A stretch of 64,000 bases of DNA, taken from Paraglaciecola marina (GTDB lineage Bacteria; Pseudomonadota; Gammaproteobacteria; Enterobacterales; Alteromonadaceae). The position numbers were made by a program, and so were the translations under genes. Positions 46,281 to 53,966 of the stretch are shown in pieces. Each line of letters opens with the position of its first letter. Position 1 is the stretch's first letter. Where the stretch lies: positions 248,001 through 312,000 of the forward strand of contig NZ_SAIS01000001.1 of the NCBI RefSeq assembly GCF_004360155.1. Direction: 5' to 3'. The notes under the pieces were generated by a model. That model was not told where the DNA came from and did no database searches. It saw only the letters and a program-made list of their open reading frames with translations.

Positions 46281-47878
46281 TACGCATCTCCTTGAGTCTG
46301 TGAGCTAGAGATAATAGCGCTAATAACGGCTTGTGCTTTGCCTCTGGTTTCATCTGCTTCAGATTGGGGATCTGAATCAAACACCACTCCTGCACCTGCT
46401 TGAATATATGCGGTGTTATTTTTAACAAAGGCGGAACGTATAACAATACAGGTATCCATATCACCATTGTTATTCAAATATCCCACAGCACCGCCGTAAC
46501 TGCCTCGGCGCTCTTGCTCAACTTCTCGTATTAAGCTTGCAGCACTTACTTTGGGTGCACCCACTAAGGTGCCCATATTCATACAAGCTTGATAAGCGTT
46601 AAGGGCATCTAAATCGTCCCGTAATTGGCCAACCACTCGGGAAACTAGATGCATGACATGTGAATAACGGTCAACTTTAAGTAAATCAGTCACGTATCGA
46701 GTGCCAGGCTTTGATACCTTAGCCACATCATTACGGGCTAAGTCCACCAACATAATATGTTCGGCTCGCTCTTTTTGATCTTCTTGTAGGTTTAATTCCA
46801 AGCGGCAATCTAAATCTAAATCGATACTTCCATCGGCACGTTTTCCCCTTGGGCGCGTGCCTGCTATAGGATAAATTTCTACTTGGTTGGTTTGCTTGGT
46901 GTACTTCAACGCTGACTCAGGCGATGCACCAAAAATACTAAAGTCATCATCCTGTAAAAAGAACATGTAAGGACTAGGATTCTGCTTTTTTAATTCTCGG
47001 TAAGCGTCATGTGGATGAGGGCAGGGTAAACTAAAGGTACGAGACGGAACCACTTGGAAAATGTCACCGGCTAAAATATCTTCTTTTAAACGTATTACAT
47101 CTTGCTTGTATTCTTCGTCAGACTTATTAACCCTTAAGCTGTTGGTGTCTATGGGGGCTTTAACCACCTCGGCAAGAGGCTTGATAGTGCTGAGCTTATG
47201 TTTAATCTGTTCTAAACGCTGACTAATCGTAAAAAAGTTATTACCAATGTTTTTACCACTAAAAACACTGCCAATAATATCGGTTTGTTTAGTTTGATGG
47301 TCGATTACCACTAGGCTTTCAGCAAGATAAAACACGAAATCAGGACAGGTATTAGCGCTGCCTCTTACATCGGGTAATTTTTCAAAGCTAGCGAGTAAGT
47401 CGTAAGCTAGCGCGCCTCCTAAAAATACCGCATTAGGATGGTTACGAATGGCAGTAATTTTATTGGTAATTAACCTAAGTACATCAAATACTGCAGGGGC
47501 TTTTAGGCGACTGTCTTCATCTAATTCAGCGTCTGCTTCGGGAAAGGTTAACGCCACCACTCCCGCTGCTGGGTCATAGTGATGGTTCACACCCACTGGG
47601 CAGTATTCATCAAACATGGGTAAAACGGCGTGGCCGTTATCTGTTAATGCTCGGCAAGTTACTACCGAACCATTGCACTCAAGTTTTACTGCTGCATCGA
47701 CTAACAGTAAACTTTTTAGGTTGTCTTTACTGTTAATTTCGGCTGATTCAAGCAGAAGGTTATTCGTTTTTCCTTGGCACAAATACTGATACGCATGGAG
47801 AGGGTCAGCAATATAATCTGCTTGAATGACTAGGGTTTCTACTTTACCTGTCTGCTCTGTTAACTGGGCTAAACTCAT
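46280..47878 (-). CDS. trpE: Anthranilate synthase component I
   Basis: 532 residues, chorismate-utilising fold. The C-terminal signature motifs include IAGTRPRGKRADGS, DLARNDVAKVSKPGTRYV and MNMGTLVGAPKVSAASLI. The tryptophan feedback-binding LLLESAE segment is near the N-terminus. It converts chorismate to anthranilate with TrpG. It is the first structural gene of the trp operon, behind the attenuator. Confidence 0.98.
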   Translation of the reverse strand: MSLAQLTEQTGKVETLVIQADYIADPLHAYQYLCQGKTNNLLLESAEINSKDNLKSLLLVDAAVKLECNGSVVTCRALTDNGHAVLPMFDEYCPVGVNHHYDPAAGVVALTFPEADAELDEDSRLKAPAVFDVLRLITNKITAIRNHPNAVFLGGALAYDLLASFEKLPDVRGSANTCPDFVFYLAESLVVIDHQTKQTDIIGSVFSGKNIGNNFFTISQRLEQIKHKLSTIKPLAEVVKAPIDTNSLRVNKSDEEYKQDVIRLKEDILAGDIFQVVPSRTFSLPCPHPHDAYRELKKQNPSPYMFFLQDDDFSIFGASPESALKYTKQTNQVEIYPIAGTRPRGKRADGSIDLDLDCRLELNLQEDQKERAEHIMLVDLARNDVAKVSKPGTRYVTDLLKVDRYSHVMHLVSRVVGQLRDDLDALNAYQACMNMGTLVGAPKVSAASLIREVEQERRGSYGGAVGYLNNNGDMDTCIVIRSAFVKNNTAYIQAGAGVVFDSDPQSEADETRGKAQAVISAIISSSQTQGDA

Positions 47879-47931
47879 TTTTTTAATTCGCTCTTAATTA
47901 GGCTTTACGATTTTTCTTGGCGAGCAGATGT

Positions 47932-47957
47932 AAAAAAGCCCGCATATTATACGGGCT
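47932..47957 (-). terminator. trp attenuator terminator (segments 3:4)
   Basis: On the minus strand AGCCCGT (47957-47951), then ATAATATG, then CGGGCT (47942-47937), followed by six T. It lies 50-odd bases upstream of the trpE start and downstream of the leader peptide, the classical attenuator position. Confidence 0.93.
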
Positions 47958-47994
47958 TTCTTGGAAATTTATTTGCAAAAATACAAACACTCAC

Positions 47995-48002
47995 AGCCCG
48001 TT
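47995..48002 (-). promoter_or_regulatory. trp antiterminator segment 2
   Basis: On the minus strand AACGGGCT starts inside the leader stop codon. It is complementary to segment 3 (AGCCCGTAT), so it can form the antiterminator when ribosomes stall on the Trp codons. Confidence 0.85.
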
Positions 48003-48051
48003 AGTTCAGGTTGTGCCACCACCAAATGATTTGTGCTTGAATATTTTTCAT
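48001..48051 (-). CDS. trpL: trp operon leader peptide
   Basis: 16-residue reading frame MKNIQAQIIWWWHNLN with three adjacent TGG codons, ending TAA at 48003-48001. Ribosome stalling on these codons at low charged tRNA-Trp should favour the 2:3 antiterminator and allow transcription of trpEGDCFBA. The arrangement corresponds to E. coli trpL, which has two Trp codons. Confidence 0.95.
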   Translation of the reverse strand: MKNIQAQIIWWWHNLN

Positions 48052-48195
48052 TTATATCAGTTCTCTTACTGTTAAGTCTGCTAATCAAAGTCGAATCAGT
48101 GTAATATAACAATCTCGACGGGCTATAGAAGAAAACAAAAAGGCTTCTGTGTCAACACCCTAATTATTCTTTAATATAAAAAAGTTAATCACTCC

Positions 48196-49050
48196 ATGAA
48201 AATCGACCTGCATAGCCACACTCATTATTCTGACGGTAAACTCTCCCCAGAAGAGCTCATTACCCGTGCTCATACCATGCAGGTGAACGTTTTGGCGATT
48301 ACCGATCACGACACAGTTGACGGTATAAACCAAGCTATTGATTACCAAGCTCAACAAAAAAGAGAGATGCAAATATTGCCCGGTGTAGAGATTTCTACCT
48401 CTTGGCATAATTTTGATATTCATATTTTAGGATTAAATGTTGACCATACTGACCCACAATTTTTAGAGCGTTTAGAGCTCCAAAGCCAAGAGCGAGATAG
48501 ACGAGCTCAAAAAATGTCAGACAAACTGGCTAAAGTGGGCATAGATAATGTATTGCAAGATGCCAAAACATTAGCTGGAGTAGGGCAGCTCACACGGGCT
48601 CACTTTGCTCGAGTATTAGTTGAACGTAATGTGGTTAAAGATTTTGATAGCGTATTTAAAAAGTATTTAGGCAAAGGTAAAAAAGCCCATGTAAAACCCC
48701 AGTGGATAAGCATTCAAGAAGCTATTCAATGGATACATGACGCAGGAGGCAAAGCCGTACTAGCTCACCCAGGTCACTATGACATGACAAGCAAATGGTT
48801 AAGGCGCTTAGTAGAAGACTTCACTCAAGGTGGCGGTGATGGTATGGAAGTGACCCATTCCCATCTTTCACGGGATAAAAAAGCGCTGTTAACTAGCCTT
48901 GCCGAAGAGCATAATTTACAAGCTTCAAGTGGTTCTGATTTTCATTATCCGAATCGTTGGACCGAATTAGGCAAAAACCTTTCGCTTCCCGAGCACCTTG
49001 TGCCAATATGGCATGATTGGGCGTTAAATAAACAACAGGCGGCCAGCTAA
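48196..49050 (+). CDS. rnm: PHP-domain phosphoesterase (RNase AM / YciV type)
   Basis: 284 residues. The PHP metal-binding motifs are in place: IDLHSHTHYSDG at the N-terminus, AITDHDTVDG, LPGVEISTSW, and SGSDFHYPNRW near the C-terminus. E. coli YciV (also called TrpH) is a 5'-3' exonuclease on rRNA precursors and a 3',5'-nucleoside bisphosphate phosphatase. It is divergent from the trp operon, its conserved neighbour. Confidence 0.93.
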   Translation: MKIDLHSHTHYSDGKLSPEELITRAHTMQVNVLAITDHDTVDGINQAIDYQAQQKREMQILPGVEISTSWHNFDIHILGLNVDHTDPQFLERLELQSQERDRRAQKMSDKLAKVGIDNVLQDAKTLAGVGQLTRAHFARVLVERNVVKDFDSVFKKYLGKGKKAHVKPQWISIQEAIQWIHDAGGKAVLAHPGHYDMTSKWLRRLVEDFTQGGGDGMEVTHSHLSRDKKALLTSLAEEHNLQASSGSDFHYPNRWTELGKNLSLPEHLVPIWHDWALNKQQAAS

Positions 49051-49105
49051 TTAGGCTGTTTATCAACTAAGCAATACTGCTGTGATAGTAGAATAGGAGT
49101 TACCC

Positions 49106-49726
49106 ATGAGTCAGTTTTTTTATATACATCCAGATAATCCTCAAGCACGTCTGATCAAGCAATCTTGTGAACTAATACACCAAGGCGCTGTGGTGGTGTA
49201 CCCCACGGATTCTGGCTATTCAATTGGATGCCATATGAATGATAAGGCTGCCCTAGAGCAAATTTGTCGTATTCGTCAAATCGGTAAAGATCACAATTTC
49301 ACGCTTATGTGCAGAGATATGTCAGAACTCTCGGAATATGCCCGAGTCGATAATACTGCATTTAGGATGATCAAAAATAATACCCCAGGACCTTACACCT
49401 TTATTCTTAAAGCGACTAAAGAGGTTCCCAAACGGTTACAAAACCCTAAACGTCGAACCATAGGTATTCGGGTACCCGATAATAAAATCGCCCTCGCTTT
49501 ATTAGAAGAATTGGGAGAGCCCATGATGTCTACCACCTTAATTTTGCCAGATAGATTAGTTGCAGAATCAAACCCAGATGACATTCGAGACGAGCTTGAA
49601 AAACAAGTGGGATTGATAATCCATGGTGGATTTTTAGGGGAGCAACCCACCACTGTGATTGATTTATCTGAAGACGAAACCACTATTATCCGTGAAGGTA
49701 GTGGTGATTTAGCGCCTTTCATTTAA
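49106..49726 (+). CDS. yciO: YciO-type Sua5/YrdC-domain protein
   Basis: 206 residues. Sua5/YrdC motif VVVYPTDSGYSIGCHM and KDHNFTLMCRD are conserved. YciO resembles threonylcarbamoyl-AMP synthase but its cellular role is less clear than that of TsaC. AGGAG precedes the start at a good distance. It follows rnm on the same strand, as in E. coli. Confidence 0.92.
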   Translation: MSQFFYIHPDNPQARLIKQSCELIHQGAVVVYPTDSGYSIGCHMNDKAALEQICRIRQIGKDHNFTLMCRDMSELSEYARVDNTAFRMIKNNTPGPYTFILKATKEVPKRLQNPKRRTIGIRVPDNKIALALLEELGEPMMSTTLILPDRLVAESNPDDIRDELEKQVGLIIHGGFLGEQPTTVIDLSEDETTIIREGSGDLAPFI

Positions 49727-49740
49727 GACGCTTTTTATTT

Positions 49741-50607
49741 ATGTCTGCTGATAACTCTTCATTTTCAAACCCTGATGGTGCAAATGAGCCTGTTCAACAG
49801 CCCTTGCCCCTTGCATTTATTAATGGCGAAGCCTTAGTTGAAAAACCGGAAGATTTATATATTCCGCCAGATGCCCTTGAGCTGATTTTAGAAGCATTTG
49901 AAGGGCCGTTAGATTTGCTGCTGTACTTAATTCGTAAGCAAAAGTTCGACATAGTGAATTTACCTGTATACCAAGTTACTCAGCAATACATGGAATATGT
50001 AGAGCTGATGAAAGATTTGAAGCTTGAACTCGCTGCTGAATATTTATTGATGGCTGCTATTTTAGCTGAGGTTAAATCACGGCTTTTATTGCCCAAAAGG
50101 CCTGATGCAGAAGACGACGAAGACGATCCAAGAGCTGAGTTAATTCGTCGTTTAAAAGAATACGAAAAAATAAAAGGTGCAGCACAAGAGTTAGATAATA
50201 TTCCTCGCCAAGACCGAGATCTATTTAAAGCTAGCGCAAAGGCGGCAGAGTCTATTGAGGCAGTTAAAATACTGCCAAAGGTGAGTTTGCAAGAGTTGGT
50301 ACTGGGTTTTCAATCAGCCATGCAGCGGGCCGAGGCTTTTGAACATCATCAAATAGAGAAAGAAACCCTATCTACCCGTGAACGCATGAGCTTTATTTTA
50401 GAAAAAATATCCTCAGACCATTACACAGGGTTTGATGAGTTATTTTACGCTAACGAAGGCAAAGCGGGTGTAGTGGTGACATTTTTGGCTATATTAGAAT
50501 TAGCAAAAGAAAGCTTAATTGACCTAGTACAAGCTGAGCCTTATGCCAACATACATGTAAAAATCAGTACTGGTTCAGGGCAAATACAAGAAGGTGAACA
50601 TGGCTAA
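49741..50607 (+). CDS. scpA: Segregation and condensation protein A
   Basis: 288 residues, the kleisin of the SMC-ScpAB complex. The N-terminal motif FEGPLDLLLYLIRKQKFDI, the coiled-coil region, and the C-terminal winged helix are typical. It lacks a signal peptide and is cytoplasmic. Its end overlaps scpB by 8 bases. Its N-terminus is about 40 residues longer than many ScpA proteins. Confidence 0.94.
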   Translation: MSADNSSFSNPDGANEPVQQPLPLAFINGEALVEKPEDLYIPPDALELILEAFEGPLDLLLYLIRKQKFDIVNLPVYQVTQQYMEYVELMKDLKLELAAEYLLMAAILAEVKSRLLLPKRPDAEDDEDDPRAELIRRLKEYEKIKGAAQELDNIPRQDRDLFKASAKAAESIEAVKILPKVSLQELVLGFQSAMQRAEAFEHHQIEKETLSTRERMSFILEKISSDHYTGFDELFYANEGKAGVVVTFLAILELAKESLIDLVQAEPYANIHVKISTGSGQIQEGEHG

Positions 50608-51271
50608 AATATCCCGAGTACAACTTAAACAACTGGTTGAATCAGCCATATTTGTAGCCGAACAACCTTTGTCTCAAGAGCGTTTACAGCAAACTGTTTT
50701 AGAGGGTTTAGCCGTTAGTAAAACTATGCTTAAAGATGTGTTAGCCGAACTCAAGCTTGATTACCAAGCTAGAGGAATTCAGCTGGTGGAAGTCGCCACG
50801 GGTTACCGCTTTCAATCTATGGATAGTTTAAGCCCGTGGTTGAGTAAGTTGTGGCAAGAACAAGCGCCGCGATACTCAAGAGCTAGCCTAGAAACCCTGT
50901 CGTTAATCGCATATCGCCAGCCTATTACCCGGGGTGAAATCGAAGACGTGCGCGGCGTGTCTGTTAGTAGCCATATTATGAAAACCTTAAGTGAACGAGG
51001 TTGGATTAAAGTGGTAGGTCGAAAGGAAGTTCCCGGTAGGCCATCCCTATATGCCACCACTAAAGAATTTCTGGATTATTTTTCACTTAAAAGTTTGAGT
51101 GAGTTACCCAGTAGTGACGAATTTATCGCTTCACCAGAAAGCGAAGAACAGCGTAAGCAACTCTTAACCATGACCGAAGAGTCAAATACTGAAGAGTTGC
51201 CCCCAATAACTTCTGAAGACCCAGCAAAAGATTTGTCGGATGGATCAGAACAACCAGAGCAATTACATTAA
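50600..51271 (+). CDS. scpB: Segregation and condensation protein B
   Basis: 223 residues from ATG 50600 with GAAGG at 50589-50593; a GTG at 50594 is too close to that site. Two winged helices are recognised, with SLIAYRQPITRGEIEDVRGV the typical second one. The C-terminal tail after residue 175 is acidic and low-complexity. It stabilises ScpA-SMC. It overlaps the rluB start by one base (TAATG). Confidence 0.94.
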   Translation: MAKISRVQLKQLVESAIFVAEQPLSQERLQQTVLEGLAVSKTMLKDVLAELKLDYQARGIQLVEVATGYRFQSMDSLSPWLSKLWQEQAPRYSRASLETLSLIAYRQPITRGEIEDVRGVSVSSHIMKTLSERGWIKVVGRKEVPGRPSLYATTKEFLDYFSLKSLSELPSSDEFIASPESEEQRKQLLTMTEESNTEELPPITSEDPAKDLSDGSEQPEQLH

Positions 51272-52131
51272 TGAGTGATAAATTACAAAAAGTCCTAGCC
51301 AATGCTGGCTTAGGTTCGCGCCGTGAAATGGAGCGTTGGATTGAAGCTGGCCGTGCTTCGGTAAATGGCAAGTTAGCCACCTTAGGCGATAGGGTAGAGC
51401 CCACAGATAAAATACGCGTTGATGGTAACCCAGTTAATACAGTGAATAACTCGCCAATTTGCCGCGTGCTCATGTACAACAAACCAGAAGGGGAGTTGTG
51501 TAGCCGTAAAGATCCTGAAGGGCGAGCCACAGTATTTGACCGCCTGCCTAATATTAAAAATGGCCGTTGGATAGCTGTAGGCCGTTTAGATATCAATACC
51601 AGTGGCTTATTGTTGTTTACCAATGATGGCGAACTTGCCAATCGCTTAATGCACCCTAAACACGAAGTTGAAAGAGAGTACTCGGTACGTGTGTTTGGTG
51701 AAGTAGAAGACATGATGTTAAAGCGTTTAACCGATGGCGTAAAACTAGAAGACGGTGAAGCCAAATTCACTCAAATAGTGAAAAAGCCCAGCGATGAAGA
51801 AAGCCAAAATAGTTGGTATAACGTGAGTTTATCAGAAGGGCGTAACCGTGAAGTTCGTAGACTTTGGGAGTCTCAAGGTTTGCAGGTTAGCCGTCTTATT
51901 CGGGTGCGTTATGGTGAGCTTGAGCTTAAAAAACGCTTGCCTCAAGGTGGATGGGTCGAATTGCCTTTACCTGACTTAAACACTTTGCGTAAAAGTGTGC
52001 AGCTACCAGAAGAAAAAGAAACCCTTATTAAAGTCGAGGCTGATAACAAGCTTGACCATGTTAAGTTAAGCCGTATGCGTAGGTCAGTTAAAAAACATCG
52101 TGTTAGGCAGGCTAATAAAAAACGAGGATAA
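51271..52131 (+). CDS. rluB: 23S rRNA pseudouridine(2605) synthase
   Basis: 286 residues. An S4-type RNA-binding domain at the N-terminus (KLQKVLANAGLGSRREMERW) is followed by the RsuA-type catalytic domain with the nucleophile Asp in AVGRLDINTSGLLLFTNDGE. The basic C-terminal tail (KKHRVRQANKKRG) is typical. E. coli RluB modifies U2605 of 23S rRNA; the RluB assignment over RluE/F rests on sequence and the scpB neighbour. Confidence 0.93.
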   Translation: MSDKLQKVLANAGLGSRREMERWIEAGRASVNGKLATLGDRVEPTDKIRVDGNPVNTVNNSPICRVLMYNKPEGELCSRKDPEGRATVFDRLPNIKNGRWIAVGRLDINTSGLLLFTNDGELANRLMHPKHEVEREYSVRVFGEVEDMMLKRLTDGVKLEDGEAKFTQIVKKPSDEESQNSWYNVSLSEGRNREVRRLWESQGLQVSRLIRVRYGELELKKRLPQGGWVELPLPDLNTLRKSVQLPEEKETLIKVEADNKLDHVKLSRMRRSVKKHRVRQANKKRG

Positions 52132-52374
52132 GTGGTCTTTTACTTTTCGTAAGAGTAAAGCATTTGCTTTGCTCGCGGCAATCTCGGTAACTGTCCCTTA
52201 ATTACCTTATCTTCCACCATCCATGTAAACCGCGATAGCTAATAATGCGGATAACAGTAAGATCTTGGTACTTTTCCGTTTTCCCCCAGCACGTTATTTG
52301 TAAGGAGGTAATAACTCTAGCCTGTACAGTAGGTTAGATAATGTGCTAAAAAAAAGTCTCATGTAGAAAGCAGG

Positions 52375-52406
52375 GGAAAAGCCGTGTTTAAACACGAAAC
52401 TTTTCC
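52375..52406. repeat. Nested palindrome, hairpin
   Basis: Outer arms GGAAAAG (52375-52381) and CTTTTCC (52400-52406) enclose a perfect palindrome at 52383-52396. It lacks a T-tract. It lies 14 bases before the cassette-like core GTTAGGTGCC. Confidence 0.6.
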
Positions 52407-52419
52407 GGATTTAAATATT

Positions 52420-52429
52420 GTTAGGTGCC
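52420..52429 (+). repeat. Core-site-like GTTAGGTGCC (left boundary)
   Basis: Contains GTTAGGT, a perfect match to the integron right-core consensus GTTRRRY. It is the exact reverse complement of GGCACCTAAC at 52716-52725. The pair encloses the degenerate gene at 52434-52724. Confidence 0.5.
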
Positions 52430-52433
52430 GAGC

Positions 52434-52724
52434 ATGCTTGAGGAGTTTCGATAAATTCTTTCAGAGATTAAGGTAGCACTAGCTCCTAAATGGGGAGCAT
52501 GTGTTGAGCTAATTTACTATGAACATAGAGACTATATTGAAGATGTAATGATTGAAGTATTCGATACCGAGTACTCTTTTTCGAGTTATTATGAAACAAC
52601 AGGAAAGTATTCTTTATATTTTGAAAGAAATGCGTCTTTTGAACAAGTAGCTAAGATAGTTGAACAAATAAATGAGTATCACAAAAAGCACAATGTTGAT
52701 TTTGTATTACCCAGTGGCACCTAA
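52434..52724 (+). pseudogene. Degenerate small gene (copy 2), interrupted by one nonsense codon
   Basis: ATG 52434 opens MLEEFR, then TAA at 52452-52454, then ILSEIKVALAPKWG continues in the same frame to TAA 52722-52724 (96 residues without the stop). The other copy at 8231 has TAT (Tyr) at the position of this TAA, suggesting a single-base nonsense change. The downstream frame has good coding character (SFEQVAKIVEQINEYHKKHN). No start other than a late ATG exists after the stop, so full translation is unlikely. No family recognised. Confidence 0.6.
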
Positions 52725-52796
52725 CAAATGCATTATTGAGGGAATTTTACTCACTGGTAAAGCGCTCTTAAAATCCCCATATGCAAAGCATTAGCA
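52716..52796 (+). repeat. attC-like dyad (VCR-type) after the degenerate gene
   Basis: Starts GGCACCTAAC, with ACCTAAC a perfect match to RYYYAAC. The order is TAACAAATGC, GAGGGAATTTTA, an apex of about 19 bases, TAAAATCCCC, then ATATGCAAAGCATTAGC. The inner arms GGGAATTTTA and TAAAATCCCC are nearly complementary, and the outer TGCAT segments match. The right core reads ATTAGCA instead of GTTRRRY (G to A), so the site may be inactive. It resembles VCR elements in the left arm. Confidence 0.45.
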
Positions 52797-52810
52797 GCTT
52801 TGGGGTAGTC

Positions 52811-53776
52811 ATGCACAATACGGATAGAGTTTATTCAAATGATGAACAAAATGCTATTAGTGGCGTTGTAAAATGGAAGCCAATTAAATCTATTTGGTTT
52901 TTGACTCATTTCTTAGTAACTATTTTAATTGCTCCATTTGTCTTATCTCTTTCTGCATTTTTAGTTTTTATAGTCCTAACTGCAATCACGTTATGTTTTG
53001 GGCATTCTCTAGGAATGCATCGGTTACTTATCCACCGCTCATATGAATGTCCGAAATGGATGGAGTATCTGTTCGTATATTTAGGTGTGTTGGTTGGCAT
53101 GGCTGGCCCAATAGGAATGATGATTCAACATGACCTTCGTGATTGGGCGCAAAGACAAACTCAGTGTCATGATTATTTATTGCATGGCTCAAAAATACTA
53201 AAAGATGGATGGTGGCAATTAAATTGTGATCTTGTACTAAAACACCCTCCCGAATTTAATATAGAAAAATCGGTATCCTTAAATAAATTTTATCAATTCA
53301 TAGAAAAAACATGGATGCTTCAACAATTAGTTTTAGCCATTCCCTTATTTCTTATTGGCGGTATATCTTGGTTAGTTTGGGGCGTTTCTGCACGAATTGT
53401 AATATCTGTCGGTGGTCATTGGCTCATTGGTTACTTCGCCCATAATAAAGGCGATAAAACTTGGGAAGTTGAAGGAGCTGCAGTACAAGGTCACAACATT
53501 AAAGTTGCGGGCTTCCTTTCAATGGGAGAAGCATGGCATAACAATCATCACGCATATCCAGGTTCAGCAATGTTGGGTTTGTATTGTGATGAACCTGATC
53601 CTGGTTGGTGGGTACTAAACGCTCTATATAATCTAAGAATAGTTAAAAATATTAAGTTGCCGAAGCAACTACCTGTTCGTTCAGAATTAGTGGCGCTTTC
53701 TGATAGTATAGATAATCGCGTTGAACGAGTACCTGAAGACTGCGAGATTGCAAAATTCATACGAAATGACAGCTAA
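52811..53776 (+). CDS. Membrane fatty acid desaturase family protein
   Basis: 321 residues from ATG 52811 (an upstream ATG at 52781 lies in the attC-like dyad). Several hydrophobic segments are present. Histidine boxes: GHSLGMHR (His65, His70) and AWHNNHHAYP (His243, His246, His247) are present. The usual second box HRxHH is absent; the equivalent place reads HDLRDWAQRQTQCHDY. This agrees with a subfamily of type 1 desaturase-like proteins. A fatty-acid-modifying reaction is likely but specificity is unknown. It follows the attC-like dyad at once. Confidence 0.8.
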   Translation: MHNTDRVYSNDEQNAISGVVKWKPIKSIWFLTHFLVTILIAPFVLSLSAFLVFIVLTAITLCFGHSLGMHRLLIHRSYECPKWMEYLFVYLGVLVGMAGPIGMMIQHDLRDWAQRQTQCHDYLLHGSKILKDGWWQLNCDLVLKHPPEFNIEKSVSLNKFYQFIEKTWMLQQLVLAIPLFLIGGISWLVWGVSARIVISVGGHWLIGYFAHNKGDKTWEVEGAAVQGHNIKVAGFLSMGEAWHNNHHAYPGSAMLGLYCDEPDPGWWVLNALYNLRIVKNIKLPKQLPVRSELVALSDSIDNRVERVPEDCEIAKFIRNDS

Positions 53777-53777
53777 C

Positions 53778-53966
53778 ATGCTAATTCAGCAGGACAAAAA
53801 AACAGGTGGTTTTGCTTCTGCGTCACTAATTTTAACCATTTTTTTATTGCTTCTGATTGGGGCGTTGCAAATCTATTGGAACGACCTATCGTATTTTTTA
53901 AGGTATAATTTGGTAGATAATGCCTTTGCTAAAGCCTGCCACATAAAGCTCTCCTTGATTATCTAG
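53778..53966 (+). CDS. Possible truncated membrane or pilin-like protein
   Basis: A frame of 62 residues: MLIQQDKKTGGF, then the hydrophobic SASLILTIFLLLLIGAL and QIYWNDLSYFLRYNLV. The opening is reminiscent of PilX or DUF2509-type prepilin-like proteins, which have a short charged N-terminus, a Gly, then a hydrophobic helix. It has no clear ribosome-binding site and its end overlaps the sugar dehydrogenase gene by about 70 bases, so it may be a remnant. Confidence 0.3.
   Translation: MLIQQDKKTGGFASASLILTIFLLLLIGALQIYWNDLSYFLRYNLVDNAFAKACHIKLSLII

Larger units (their letters stand above)
52132..52433. other. Gene-poor interval after rluB with a large palindrome
   Basis: No convincing gene. 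It has a possible weak hairpin at the rluB end and an imperfect hairpin at 52375-52406: arms GGAAAAG / CTTTTCC around the 14-bp palindrome CGTGTTTAAACACG. A core-site-like GTTAGGTGCC follows at 52420-52429. Confidence 0.5.

Noticed and set aside
48061-48195. TrpR operator upstream of trpL
   Set aside because: I looked for the CTAGTTAACTAG-type palindrome and saw none.
48160-48423. Minus-strand frame that overlaps the start of rnm and the trp control region
   Set aside because: Antisense to the conserved PHP motifs; no support.
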